Origin: Virgibacillus aidingensis
GTDB taxonomy: Bacteria > Bacillota > Bacilli > Bacillales > Amphibacillaceae
Direction: 5' to 3'
DNA: 64,000 nucleotides
NCBI RefSeq assembly: GCF_010994035.1
Contig: NZ_WIXN01000016.1
Span: 31,941 to 95,940 of the forward strand
Below are positions 37,771-47,587 of the stretch, in pieces. The position numbers and the translations under genes are program-made. The first letter of the stretch is position 1. The number at the start of each line of letters is the position of its first letter. A model generated the notes under the pieces. It made no database searches. It saw only the letters and a list, made by a program, of their open reading frames with translations, and had not been told where the DNA came from.

Positions 37771-38358
37771 ATGAAACTTAAAAAGCAATTAGGTATAGGA
37801 ATTTTATCAATGACACTGGGATTGTCGTTAGTTGGCGGCGGAACATTTGCTTATTTCAGTGACAGTGAGACGACGAATAACACATTTTCAGCAGGGACAA
37901 TTGATTTAACGGCTGAACCTGCAGCAATTCTTGAAGTGGACAATCTCGCACCGGGAGATTCCATGATCCGTGACTTTGAACTGCAAAACACAGGCTCATT
38001 GGATATAGAAAAAGTATATTTGGAAACGGATTATCATGTTATTGATGCAGAAGGTGACAATACGGAAGATTTTGGTGAACACATCGAAGTGGAATTTCTG
38101 TACAATGTCAATAATCTGGATGAAGTAATTTATGAAACAACGCTGGGCGAATTAAGAGAAATGACTCCTGAAGCGATCAATGAGCATATTTTCTATCCGG
38201 CTATTGGGGAAAAAGGATTGCCGGCAGGAGATCAGCATGATTTAGTTGTGAAGCTTAATTTTGTCGATAATGGCGAAGATCAAAACCAATTCCAAGGTGA
38301 CTCACTGGAGTTGGAGTGGGTTTTCGTGGCTGAACAAGGAGCAGGAGAGGAAAATTAA
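37771..38358 (+). CDS. Camelysin/TasA-family surface protein
   Basis: A 195-residue protein of the TasA/CalY (camelysin, peptidase family M73) group. The frame is open from 37723, but AGAAGGAGAGATAAAATAT puts the start at the ATG at 37771. A SipW-type signal region (GIGILSMTLGLSLVGGGTFA) is followed by the mature start YFSDSETTNNTFSAGTIDL, the family hallmark, and an Ig-like fold containing LAPGDSMIRDFELQNTGSL. Relatives form extracellular amyloid fibres or surface proteins processed by SipW; no sipW gene is in the window. Its place between GH101 and GH20 genes is unusual and suggests a surface scaffold or anchoring role (inference). Confidence 0.88.
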   Translation: MKLKKQLGIGILSMTLGLSLVGGGTFAYFSDSETTNNTFSAGTIDLTAEPAAILEVDNLAPGDSMIRDFELQNTGSLDIEKVYLETDYHVIDAEGDNTEDFGEHIEVEFLYNVNNLDEVIYETTLGELREMTPEAINEHIFYPAIGEKGLPAGDQHDLVVKLNFVDNGEDQNQFQGDSLELEWVFVAEQGAGEEN

Positions 38359-38424
38359 TTTACCAATGTATTCCGCAGGAGGTGGGAGTATTCCTTCCTC
38401 CTGTTATTTAAGGAGGAACTTATC

Positions 38425-41400
38425 TTGGTTAAAAAGAGATCGATCAAACAATTATTCACTATGTTCATGGCTTTGGTTTTAATTTTTCCAAGTGTCTTAT
38501 CACCCATGAATATGGTTAAGGCGGAAAGCATAGATGAACCAATTTACACTGCTTCCGGTTCAGAAGATGCTGAGTGGGGACCGGAAAAAGCATTTGATGG
38601 TCAGTATAATCGTTATGAGGATGAGGATTCCAGATGGGCAAGTGATGCAACGCTTGCTACTGAAGAAGACCCGAAATGGCTGCAGGCGGAATATCCTGAA
38701 GCCAGAACAATCGAAGGCTTTAAAATACATTGGGAAAGAGCGAATGTCAACGAATATTCGATTCAAGTATCCAATGATGGAGAGGACTTTGAAACCATTT
38801 ACCAATCAAATGAAAATAAGCACCAATGGATAGAAACAATTAAACTTGAGGAGGCAATAACCGCTAAATTTGTAAAGCTGGTCATCACGGACTTTGATGA
38901 GAATGCACCTGATGTGGAGGGGCCGGTTTCCTGGCCGACTGTCTCCGTTTATGAATTTGAAGTATTGGAAGAACTGGATGCTGCAGCTGTGAAGGGAACG
39001 GATAACCTGGCAGAAGGAAAAACAGCAACGGCATCAAATGTAGAAGCAAACACGGATTTTACAGCGGACAAAGCCATAGACGGTGATTTTACGACACGCT
39101 GGGCGACAGATCTCAGCAGGGAAATAGAAACGAGAACGCTTGAAATTGATCTGCATGAATTAAGTGAAGTACAGTCCGTCATTATTAATTGGGAACGGGA
39201 AGAAAGCAATATCATTGCATTTAATTTAAGCTATTCCGAGGATGGAGAGCAGTATTTTCCGTATGACGAGCAAACGGAAAAATCGAATATTCAACGGCAA
39301 ATGCTAAATCTGGATAATGCAGTGAATGCCAGGTATTTACGTCTTGATATAACAGAATATGATGGCGGCGCAAATGACTGGCCAAATGTGAGTATTAATG
39401 AGGTGGAAGTCTATTCGGAAACAACCACCACAGAACAGCCTGATGAAATAGACTCACTCTCCCAAATAACGGAACTTGTGATTGATGAAGAGAACGCAAA
39501 GCTGGATCTTCCAGAAGCAAAAACAGGTGAGTTATCTGTTGTGGGAAGTAATGCACTGCCGGTGATTGATTTGGAAGGGAATGTGGTTTATCCGCTGGTT
39601 GATAAAGAAGTAAAAGTGACATTGGAATTGGCGAAAGAAAATCAACCTGACGAAACGAAGGAATTTACCGTTCCGGTAGAAGGAATACATGCTGATGAAG
39701 GGGTTAATGAGAAGCCGGATGTTATTCCCGCTCTCCAGGAATGGTATGGTTTCGAAGGGGCAATGACCATAGACGATTCAACCAGTTTAGTAGTTGAAGA
39801 TGAAACGTTTGAAAAGGCAGCGGAAATTTTCCAAAAAGACTTGATGGATGAGGAAAACATGGAGCTTCCAATTCAAGAAGCAAATGCCAATGCCATTATT
39901 TTTAAGAAGGATGAAGAAGGCATTTATGGTGAAGAAGGTTATGGTATTGAAATCAATAATGGAAACATTGAAATCCTGGCCGAGGAATATACTGGCGCTT
40001 TTTATGCAACGAGAACGTTACTGCAAATATTAAAAACAAATGATTCGAATGAAATTGCGAATGGTTTAATTCGTGATTATCCAAAATTTGAAATCCGCGG
40101 ATTCATGCTGGATGTGGGACGTAAATTTACAGATTTGGATTATCTCTATGAATATATGAAAAATATGAGTTACTACAAAATGAATGACTTTCAAATTCAT
40201 TTAAATGATAACGAACTGGAAATGAGTTTATTTGATTCCATTGAAGATGCCATCGAAAATGGGCATGCAGGATTTAGAATGGAATCAGATATTGTCGGCG
40301 AGAACGGGGTTCCATTAACTTCTGAAGATGCCTATTATACAAAAGCAGAATTTCATCAATTTATATCTGATGCTTCTGATTATGGCATGGAAATTGTCCC
40401 GGAATTTGATACGCCAGGACATGCCCTGTCCATGGTTAAAGTCCGTCCGGATCTTTATTATAAAGGAGAGATTGTAAACGGCAAGCCACCTGAAGAAGCG
40501 GCAGCCATGCTTGATTTATCACATCCTGATACATTGCCGTTTATCAAGTCCATTTATAATGAATATCTCGATGGAGAAAACCCTGTATTCCAGGATTCAA
40601 CCATTCATATAGGCAGTGATGAATATTACGGCGGAGCGGAAGAATACCGGGCATATGTTGATGACATGCTTAAGTTTATCCGTGATGAAAAAGACCGGAC
40701 GGTACGGCTTTGGGGAAGCCTCACAAATAAATCAGGCGAAACACCTGTAACGTCGGAGGATGTCCAGATGCAAGTGTGGAATACAGGATGGGCCAATCCC
40801 AACCAAATGCTTGACGAAGGATTCGATATTATTAATATTGATGACGCCCAAATTTATATCGTGCCAAGAGCCGGTTACTATTACGATCGTCTGAACCCTG
40901 AACATTTATATCAGAATTATGAACCGAATAGGTTTTCAAATGGAACAGTTGTTGATGAATCAAACCCTCAATTCCTTGGAGCCATGTTTGCCCTGTGGAA
41001 TGATAAAGTGGGCCAGCTTGAAAATGGTATTACCCAATATGATATGTTTGACCGTACGTTTGAAGCGATCCCGGCTATTGCTCAAAAAACATGGGGAAGC
41101 AGCACAGATTTATCCTATGAAGAATTTGAGAAAGTGCTTGAACAAACAGGATATGCCGCTGGTACAAATCCGGCCTTCGATATTGAGACCGCTGATTCAA
41201 CTGTAGTAGATTATGACTTTACAAAGGGCAGTGAAGACCAAAGTGAAAATGGCTATGATGTCGAAGAAGAAATGAATGCGGCTATTATAGAAGGGGAAGG
41301 ACTTGAGCTGCGCGGCGGTGAAAGCTATGTAACAACAGGCTTATCCGAATTGGGTCCAAGTGCGGCCATGGAAGTTACGCTGACACTGGAAGATACGGAA

Positions 41401-42483
41401 GGAATCCAGGTTATTGCTGAAAAAAGCAATGATGCAACCTATGCCGACCGCTCCTATCAAAACTATGGGACTATTTATGCCGTAGATGAAAATGGCTATG
41501 TTGGCTATGACTTTGGCAATCTTTCCTATTCATTTGACCACAAGTTAACACCTGGGGAAGAAACAACATTAACTTTTGTGACAGACGTGGAAAAGACCCG
41601 GCTTCTTGTTGATGGAGAAGAAATACCTTTATTGGAAGAAACCAAAATGCCTTATAACACGCTGGTCCTTCCGCTTGAACGTATCGGGAGCGCGACTGAT
41701 TCATTGAATGGCGTTATTTCTTCTTTCCATGTAAATAAAGGGAAATATGTGGATCCAACGATCATTGATCCGGAAACGATGAATATTTCTGCTTCCAGCG
41801 AGGAATTGGAACAAGGCAATACATCAATGGAAGGTCCGATTGAACTTGCGTTTGATGGAAAATTAGATACGTTCTGGCATTCAAAATGGGATGAAGCTTC
41901 CCCATTTCCGGTTGATGTCAGCCTTGAATTGGAAGAAGAAACGGAATTAAGCAAATTTGTATATACACCAAGGCAGGATGGAGCCAATAACGGACATATT
42001 ACACAATATCGCCTGCAAGTGAGTATGGATGGAGAAAACTTTGAAGATGTGTCTTCAGGAACATGGGAATCCAATTCTTATGTGAAAACGATTGATCTGG
42101 ATGGCGTTACAGCGAAGTATGTCAGATTTATTGCTGAAGATGGGCAGAATGGCTTTGCCAGTGCTGCACAATTTTCACTTCACAAAGTAATGGAACCGGA
42201 AATGCCGGATGATCCAGTTGAAGATATATCCGATTTAACTGAACTGGTTGAGCGCTATGAAGAATCGGGAGACATTGCAAGTGACCAGGCTGTTCGTGCC
42301 TTAAAGCTTCATTTAACAGCAATAGAACAATTTGAGGAAAAAGGCGATAATGAAAAAGTTGTGAAGCATCTGGATGGATTTAAGCACTTGCTTGACCATC
42401 AAAAAGAGCAGGAACAGATTTCTGATGAAGCCTATGAAACACTTACAGCTGGTGCCGATATGCTGATTGATCATCTCGAGTAA
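38425..42483 (+). CDS. GH20 beta-N-acetylhexosaminidase (or lacto-N-biosidase), secreted
   Basis: A 1352-residue secreted enzyme starting at TTG, with AAGGAGGA seven bases upstream. The signal peptide ends near VKAES. Two discoidin-like domains (35-170, 188-330), a linker domain (345-425), a GH20b domain (445-555) and the GH20 barrel (557-900) follow. The catalytic pair is Asp732-Glu733 in HIGSDEYYGG. Then come a laminin-G-like domain (925-1105), a CBM32 (1110-1255) and the shared helical module (1265-1352). The motif has Ser where typical hexosaminidases have Gly and Tyr after Asp-Glu, so a lacto-N-biosidase or other specialised activity cannot be excluded. Confidence 0.92.
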   Translation: MVKKRSIKQLFTMFMALVLIFPSVLSPMNMVKAESIDEPIYTASGSEDAEWGPEKAFDGQYNRYEDEDSRWASDATLATEEDPKWLQAEYPEARTIEGFKIHWERANVNEYSIQVSNDGEDFETIYQSNENKHQWIETIKLEEAITAKFVKLVITDFDENAPDVEGPVSWPTVSVYEFEVLEELDAAAVKGTDNLAEGKTATASNVEANTDFTADKAIDGDFTTRWATDLSREIETRTLEIDLHELSEVQSVIINWEREESNIIAFNLSYSEDGEQYFPYDEQTEKSNIQRQMLNLDNAVNARYLRLDITEYDGGANDWPNVSINEVEVYSETTTTEQPDEIDSLSQITELVIDEENAKLDLPEAKTGELSVVGSNALPVIDLEGNVVYPLVDKEVKVTLELAKENQPDETKEFTVPVEGIHADEGVNEKPDVIPALQEWYGFEGAMTIDDSTSLVVEDETFEKAAEIFQKDLMDEENMELPIQEANANAIIFKKDEEGIYGEEGYGIEINNGNIEILAEEYTGAFYATRTLLQILKTNDSNEIANGLIRDYPKFEIRGFMLDVGRKFTDLDYLYEYMKNMSYYKMNDFQIHLNDNELEMSLFDSIEDAIENGHAGFRMESDIVGENGVPLTSEDAYYTKAEFHQFISDASDYGMEIVPEFDTPGHALSMVKVRPDLYYKGEIVNGKPPEEAAAMLDLSHPDTLPFIKSIYNEYLDGENPVFQDSTIHIGSDEYYGGAEEYRAYVDDMLKFIRDEKDRTVRLWGSLTNKSGETPVTSEDVQMQVWNTGWANPNQMLDEGFDIINIDDAQIYIVPRAGYYYDRLNPEHLYQNYEPNRFSNGTVVDESNPQFLGAMFALWNDKVGQLENGITQYDMFDRTFEAIPAIAQKTWGSSTDLSYEEFEKVLEQTGYAAGTNPAFDIETADSTVVDYDFTKGSEDQSENGYDVEEEMNAAIIEGEGLELRGGESYVTTGLSELGPSAAMEVTLTLEDTEGIQVIAEKSNDATYADRSYQNYGTIYAVDENGYVGYDFGNLSYSFDHKLTPGEETTLTFVTDVEKTRLLVDGEEIPLLEETKMPYNTLVLPLERIGSATDSLNGVISSFHVNKGKYVDPTIIDPETMNISASSEELEQGNTSMEGPIELAFDGKLDTFWHSKWDEASPFPVDVSLELEEETELSKFVYTPRQDGANNGHITQYRLQVSMDGENFEDVSSGTWESNSYVKTIDLDGVTAKYVRFIAEDGQNGFASAAQFSLHKVMEPEMPDDPVEDISDLTELVERYEESGDIASDQAVRALKLHLTAIEQFEEKGDNEKVVKHLDGFKHLLDHQKEQEQISDEAYETLTAGADMLIDHLE

Positions 42484-42522
42484 TTGATCAAAAAACCAAC
42501 AATATAAGAGGAAATGAAAGGG

Positions 42523-42562
42523 TGTTCAGATTATGGCGGTATGTGAAGCGATAATCTGAACA
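42523..42562 (+). terminator. Intercistronic hairpin between GH20 and GH84
   Basis: TGTTCAGATTAT (42523-42534) pairs perfectly over 12 bp with ATAATCTGAACA (42551-42562); no T run follows. It is probably an RNA-stability or attenuation hairpin inside the operon. Confidence 0.6.
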
Positions 42563-42589
42563 TCCAGCTATATGGGAGTGACTGAAACG

Positions 42590-45500
42590 ATGAAAAGAAA
42601 TTTTGTCATTTTGCTCATATTCATGCTGATTATATCGCCATTTACACCTATAGCTGCCAGTGCAGCTGATCAGGTGAATACTAAAAATGAAGCAAGTGAC
42701 CGCTATGAAATATACCCGCTGCCGCAGCATGAAGAGGACTTAGGCTCTGATTTTACATTAACAGAAGAAGTGAATGTGATTGCCGAGAGTGATATTGACG
42801 AGCCGTCCCTGGAATTCCTTTATGACATTCTGGAAGGAAAGTCCTTGCAAGTAAGTGTTTCAGATGCGGTTGTTTCTGATAAGACAAATATTATGATTGG
42901 GACAAAAAATTCAGATGGATATGTGGATCAATATTTCGATGAAAACGTGAATTATAATGAAGATATTTTCAATGAGATTGATCCTTATGTATTAACGATG
43001 GATAAGAACCTGGAAGAAAACGGAACCATTGCCATATTGGGAAATGATACAGAAGCAGCCTACTATGGCCTGGCGAGTCTGAAGATGATTTTCGAGCAAA
43101 TCCCTGACAGGGAAATTCATTCGATGTTGTACGAAGATTATTCAGATACAAAGCTGCGCGGATTTATCGAAGGGTTTTACGGATTTCCATGGTCACATGA
43201 ATCCCGGATCAGCTTAATGGAATTTGGCGGGAATTTGAAAATGAATTCCTATATATTCGGACCAAAGGATGATAAGTACCATAACAGCCATTGGAGAGAA
43301 CTTTATCCGGAAGATGAGTTGGAAAAAATCGAGGAGCTTGCAGCGGTCGGCTATGAAACAAAGACCAATTTCATTTGGGCGATTCATCCCGGATTTAATA
43401 TGATTAATTGGGATGATTATGAGAATGAACTGGATACATTACTGACAAAGCTGGATCAATTATACAGTGCCGGTGTACGCCAATTCGGTGTATTTTTAGA
43501 TGATATAAGTACGGCACAGGCGCTGGAGGATACGGATGAACATGTAAAGCTGATAACAGATGTGGCTGAATGGGCCAGTTCTAAAGAAGACGTAGAACCT
43601 CTCGTGTACACACCGCCATTTTATAATCAGTTATGGACAGGTGAGGCAGGCAAATCTTATTTGGAAGCCTTTCAAGATGTGCCTGAAAATGTGGAAATTA
43701 TGTGGACGGGCAGTGGTGTAGTAGGTTCGGTTAACGAAGAAGATATGCAGTGGCCAAAGGATTTAACCGGCCGTGATCCATTTGTATGGTTGAACTGGCC
43801 TGTAAATGATTATGTGGATTCAAGACTTATGCTTGGCAAAGGGGAAATATTAGAGCCGGGCACACATAATATTGCCGGTGTTGTATCCAATCCGATGCAG
43901 CAGGCTGAGTTATCGAAAATCGCTTTATTTGCCGTGGCGGATTTTACGTGGAATGTGGATGATTTTGACGACGGGCAAAGCTGGCAGGACTCTTTCAAAT
44001 ACATTGAACCGGATGTTTCCGAGGAATTAAAAACAATCGCAAGTCACTTAAGTGATCCCTCACCAAGTACGCATGGACTTGTTGTGGGTGAATCCGAATA
44101 TATTAAAGAGGAACTTAACCAGTTTTTAGAACGCTTTCACGAGGATGAACCGGTAGATGAAGTTGGAGAAGCGTTAATTGCAGAGTTTAATAAAATTCTG
44201 GAAGCCATTGAAAGCTTTAAGGAAAATAGCAGGAACGAAAAAATGAAAGAAGAAATAGAGCCATGGCTAAACAGTTTGCATTACATTGTTAAGGCTGATA
44301 AGCATGCTGTGAAATCTGTAATGGCATTACAAAATGAAAATGCTGAACAGGCATGGGAAGAACTTGCATCAGCATCAACTGCCCTGGCTAAATCGAAGGA
44401 ATTCACAGTTGCAAAATTAAATGCTCCGGATGTTACCGTTGAGGCAGGAGCAAAACGCCTTATTCCTTTTGCAAACGAATTATTGGGACAATTGGATGCA
44501 AGGATTTTAACCATGGTTGATCCGCAGGCGACGATTAATTTACCTGTCACTTCTTATGAAAATCAAGATATGGGAAATATGACAGACGGGGATGAAAACA
44601 CGTTCGCATACGTGCAGATTATCCAGGAAAATGGAGACTGGTATGGCTTGGATCTTGGAAAAACGGTTCAGGTAAACAACATTCGCATCCTTCAGGGAAG
44701 GGATGATGAAGACCATGATATTTTCCAAAAAGGGATACTGGAATATTCGACAGACGGAGAAACATGGGAAACCATTGGTGACGAGAGAAGCGGGCATTTA
44801 ATAGAGGCGAAGGATGTAAATATAGATGCAAGATATGTCAGGTATCGCCTCACCCATGCAGGTGTTCCCGGCGGAAAACCGGATTTATGGACGGCAGTAA
44901 GAGAATTTACAGTAAACGAAGCTTCAGAGGAAGTCCATACAAATGTGGAAGCACTAAAAAATATCGGGCTGGAAACAACGGATACTTCCGCAAAGCTTGA
45001 AAACGTGCAGGATATTACGTTGAAGCCATCAGAATATGTTGGCATTGCATTAAAAACAATAGAACAGATTCAGGATATAGAACTTGCAGCAGGAGATGCA
45101 GATGTAACTTTGGAAGCATCTGAAAACGGCGTGGAATGGCAGGAAATCATGCAAGATGATGAGACATACCCAAATGCCGCCTATGTAAGAGTCATGAACA
45201 AGACACAGGAAAATCTGGCATTTGATCTGGAGAAATTAAGCATCGAGCTGAATAAATTTACTGAGCCAGTGATCAATCATAATTATGCCAATGTCTATGA
45301 AGGCGAGCTGGAAAGTATTTTTAATGGAAATTTAAGCAGCAAAGTATGGTTCGAAGGAATGCAGGATGCTGGAAAATATGTACAGGTTGATATGGGCGGG
45401 ATGATTGATGTAGAGGATGTAGCCGTTGTGATCAACGACGGAGAGAATGATTATTTTAGAGAAGGGGAATTACAGCTTTCAGCAGATGGAGAGTCCTGGG

Positions 45501-46348
45501 AAACGATTCATACTTTCAGTAATCCGGAAGACAGAAGCTTAAACTTCCCGGATCATGAAGTCCCTTATCGCTATAAGCGTGTTCAGGCAGATGGACAGGA
45601 GGCAAGATATATCAGACTTATATCCACTGAAAACCATCCGTATTGGTTTGCGCTGAATCAAATTATTGTTAATGAAGGAAAAGCGCTCCCGGGGCAAGAA
45701 GACTTAACAGTTGATGCTGATCCTGAAGGAGAAAGCGGCTATGAAGCAAGTCAAGTGAAGGATCAAAGGTTAGCCAGTTTTTATACTCCCGGGGGAGATG
45801 AAACAGCGGGTTATCTTTCTTATAAACTATCAAAGCAAACGGAACTGGAGGATATAGTTATTCTGCAAAATCCAGCGGCTATTTCCAATGCAGAAGTCAC
45901 GATAAGAGATGAGAATGGCTGGCATCAGATCGGTGAATTAACGGATTCTCTCAACACATTGGATACATCCGGTTATGAACATGTATTGGAAATTAAACTG
46001 GAATGGAATGATGCGGTGAAACCGCAAATTCATGAAATTATTCCTGTCAGAAAACAAGAACCATCAGTAGAGAGCGTGAATGATATTACATTGCTTGTTG
46101 AGCAATTTGCAGAAGCGGATGCTTTTGAAAATGAACAAGCCGTGCACCAATTACAGCTCCATTTAACTGCAGTAGAGCATTATGAAAAACAGGAAGATGC
46201 AACAAAAGTCGTTAAACATATGCAAGGGTTTATCGATCTTCTAAACTACCAAAAAAATAATGGTCATATCTCTGAGGCAGCGTATAAAACACTGTATGAT
46301 GCGTCTGAGGTCATTATAGAAATGCGGGAAGCAGAAGATGGAGCGTAA
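42590..46348 (+). CDS. GH84 beta-N-acetylglucosaminidase (hyaluronidase/O-GlcNAcase family), secreted
   Basis: A 1252-residue secreted enzyme. An upstream in-frame ATG at 42572 overlaps the GGGAGTG ribosome site, so the ATG at 42590 is preferred. The signal peptide (FVILLIFMLIISPFTPIAASA) is followed by a GH20b-like alpha/beta domain (35-180) and the GH84 barrel (about 185-480): LRGFIEGFYGFPWSHESR and the adjacent catalytic aspartates 304-305 in FGVFLDDIS. A helical region follows, then a CBM32 (about 640-780), a beta domain, a second discoidin-like domain (about 890-1030), another beta domain and the shared helical module (1165-1245). It resembles NagJ/mu-toxin enzymes of mucin-degrading clostridia, which remove terminal beta-GlcNAc. 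Confidence 0.93.
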   Translation: MKRNFVILLIFMLIISPFTPIAASAADQVNTKNEASDRYEIYPLPQHEEDLGSDFTLTEEVNVIAESDIDEPSLEFLYDILEGKSLQVSVSDAVVSDKTNIMIGTKNSDGYVDQYFDENVNYNEDIFNEIDPYVLTMDKNLEENGTIAILGNDTEAAYYGLASLKMIFEQIPDREIHSMLYEDYSDTKLRGFIEGFYGFPWSHESRISLMEFGGNLKMNSYIFGPKDDKYHNSHWRELYPEDELEKIEELAAVGYETKTNFIWAIHPGFNMINWDDYENELDTLLTKLDQLYSAGVRQFGVFLDDISTAQALEDTDEHVKLITDVAEWASSKEDVEPLVYTPPFYNQLWTGEAGKSYLEAFQDVPENVEIMWTGSGVVGSVNEEDMQWPKDLTGRDPFVWLNWPVNDYVDSRLMLGKGEILEPGTHNIAGVVSNPMQQAELSKIALFAVADFTWNVDDFDDGQSWQDSFKYIEPDVSEELKTIASHLSDPSPSTHGLVVGESEYIKEELNQFLERFHEDEPVDEVGEALIAEFNKILEAIESFKENSRNEKMKEEIEPWLNSLHYIVKADKHAVKSVMALQNENAEQAWEELASASTALAKSKEFTVAKLNAPDVTVEAGAKRLIPFANELLGQLDARILTMVDPQATINLPVTSYENQDMGNMTDGDENTFAYVQIIQENGDWYGLDLGKTVQVNNIRILQGRDDEDHDIFQKGILEYSTDGETWETIGDERSGHLIEAKDVNIDARYVRYRLTHAGVPGGKPDLWTAVREFTVNEASEEVHTNVEALKNIGLETTDTSAKLENVQDITLKPSEYVGIALKTIEQIQDIELAAGDADVTLEASENGVEWQEIMQDDETYPNAAYVRVMNKTQENLAFDLEKLSIELNKFTEPVINHNYANVYEGELESIFNGNLSSKVWFEGMQDAGKYVQVDMGGMIDVEDVAVVINDGENDYFREGELQLSADGESWETIHTFSNPEDRSLNFPDHEVPYRYKRVQADGQEARYIRLISTENHPYWFALNQIIVNEGKALPGQEDLTVDADPEGESGYEASQVKDQRLASFYTPGGDETAGYLSYKLSKQTELEDIVILQNPAAISNAEVTIRDENGWHQIGELTDSLNTLDTSGYEHVLEIKLEWNDAVKPQIHEIIPVRKQEPSVESVNDITLLVEQFAEADAFENEQAVHQLQLHLTAVEHYEKQEDATKVVKHMQGFIDLLNYQKNNGHISEAAYKTLYDASEVIIEMREAEDGA

Positions 46349-46444
46349 TTTCGGCAGTAAATTTACAATCTCTATGGATAGATAAAACAGGTAACCAATT
46401 TGTGTATGTAAGCAAAAGTGGAAAGACAGAGGTGATATGCAGAG

Positions 46445-47551
46445 ATGAAAAATAAACATAAGAATCGTAAACAAAAGCTCAGAAGGACAACGCAAAGAAA
46501 GAAGCTGTTTATCACCTCTCTCGCTGTGATTTTTATCGGGGCCATTTTTACGATCTTCAGTGTGCAGGGCAGCAGTACACTCGATTTAACCATTGGAAAT
46601 GAGAAAATTCCTGAAGAAGAATTTCTTCAAGCGATGAACGGGGAAAAGGATGCTGTAACTCAATACTTTCATAAGAAATACGGAACAGGGGCGAGTAATG
46701 ACTTTTGGCTGCAAGAATTTGACGGTGAGACACCATATAGCATGCTGGCGGACAAAACAATTGAATCACTTTCATTGACACATGCAGCTTATGAAACAGC
46801 CAAAGACAACGGATATGTGGATTCGATTAACTATAGCGATTTGCTTGAGAGATTTGAGGCGGAAAATGAGGAAAGGGCCGAGAAAATTAAAAAGGGTGAA
46901 CCAGTCTACGGATTAAAAGAATTTCCACTGGAAATGTTTATCGAACACGAGCTGGACGGTCTTCAGAAAAAGTATATGAACGATGAGACAAATGAAGGTA
47001 TGTCCATTTCAGAAGAGGAGGGCAGGAATTATTACGAGGAGCATAAAGATAAGATGTTTGTGAAACATGATGATTTCGAAATGGAGTTTATTAAGATTTA
47101 CTATGCTGCGCTTGAACTTGAAGAGAGTGAAATTGACAGTTTAGAAGAGGATTTAAATCAGATTTACAAAGAGTTAGCAGATGGCCGCACACTGGGCTCC
47201 GCCTTGGAAAACTTCCCTGGACTGGAACCCTATTATGAACATATGGAAATATCATCGGAAGAGGTATCATCACGGGCAAAGGAAGTCGGAGATGTATTAG
47301 AACTTGCTGTTGAGTTAGAAAATGGTGAATCAACGGAAGTGATTGACCAAAATGGAAGTTTATATTTAGTCCGCTCGATTGAACGGGTGGAAAATAATTA
47401 TGTCCCTTACGAAGCAGTAAAGGAGAATATTTTTAAAATAATTCGTGAAGAAAGATATGACCAAATCATAAGTGAAAAAGCAGAGGAAATAGCTGTCACC
47501 GGTGATATGGAAGAGGTTTATGATTTTGTAAGGGATCAGCTAAAACAATAG
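46445..47551 (+). CDS. Membrane-anchored SurA/PrsA-like foldase, probably dedicated
   Basis: A 368-residue protein with a basic N-terminus and one membrane segment (about 20-42, LFITSLAVIFIGAIFTIFS), placing the rest outside the cell. Residues 45-180 resemble the helical SurA-N chaperone domain (GNEKIPEEEFLQAM; KTIESLSLTHAAYETAKDNGY). Residues 195-330 look like a degenerate parvulin domain, and the C-terminus is helical again. It lacks the lipobox of PrsA. It lies between GH84 and the beta-helix gene (36 bp gap) and so may fold the following protein, as the LnbY chaperone does for the GH136 enzyme LnbX. That pairing is inference. Confidence 0.7.
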   Translation: MKNKHKNRKQKLRRTTQRKKLFITSLAVIFIGAIFTIFSVQGSSTLDLTIGNEKIPEEEFLQAMNGEKDAVTQYFHKKYGTGASNDFWLQEFDGETPYSMLADKTIESLSLTHAAYETAKDNGYVDSINYSDLLERFEAENEERAEKIKKGEPVYGLKEFPLEMFIEHELDGLQKKYMNDETNEGMSISEEEGRNYYEEHKDKMFVKHDDFEMEFIKIYYAALELEESEIDSLEEDLNQIYKELADGRTLGSALENFPGLEPYYEHMEISSEEVSSRAKEVGDVLELAVELENGESTEVIDQNGSLYLVRSIERVENNYVPYEAVKENIFKIIREERYDQIISEKAEEIAVTGDMEEVYDFVRDQLKQ

Positions 47552-47587
47552 GCAATAGGTTAAAAGAATTGATTAGAGGGGGAAGAA

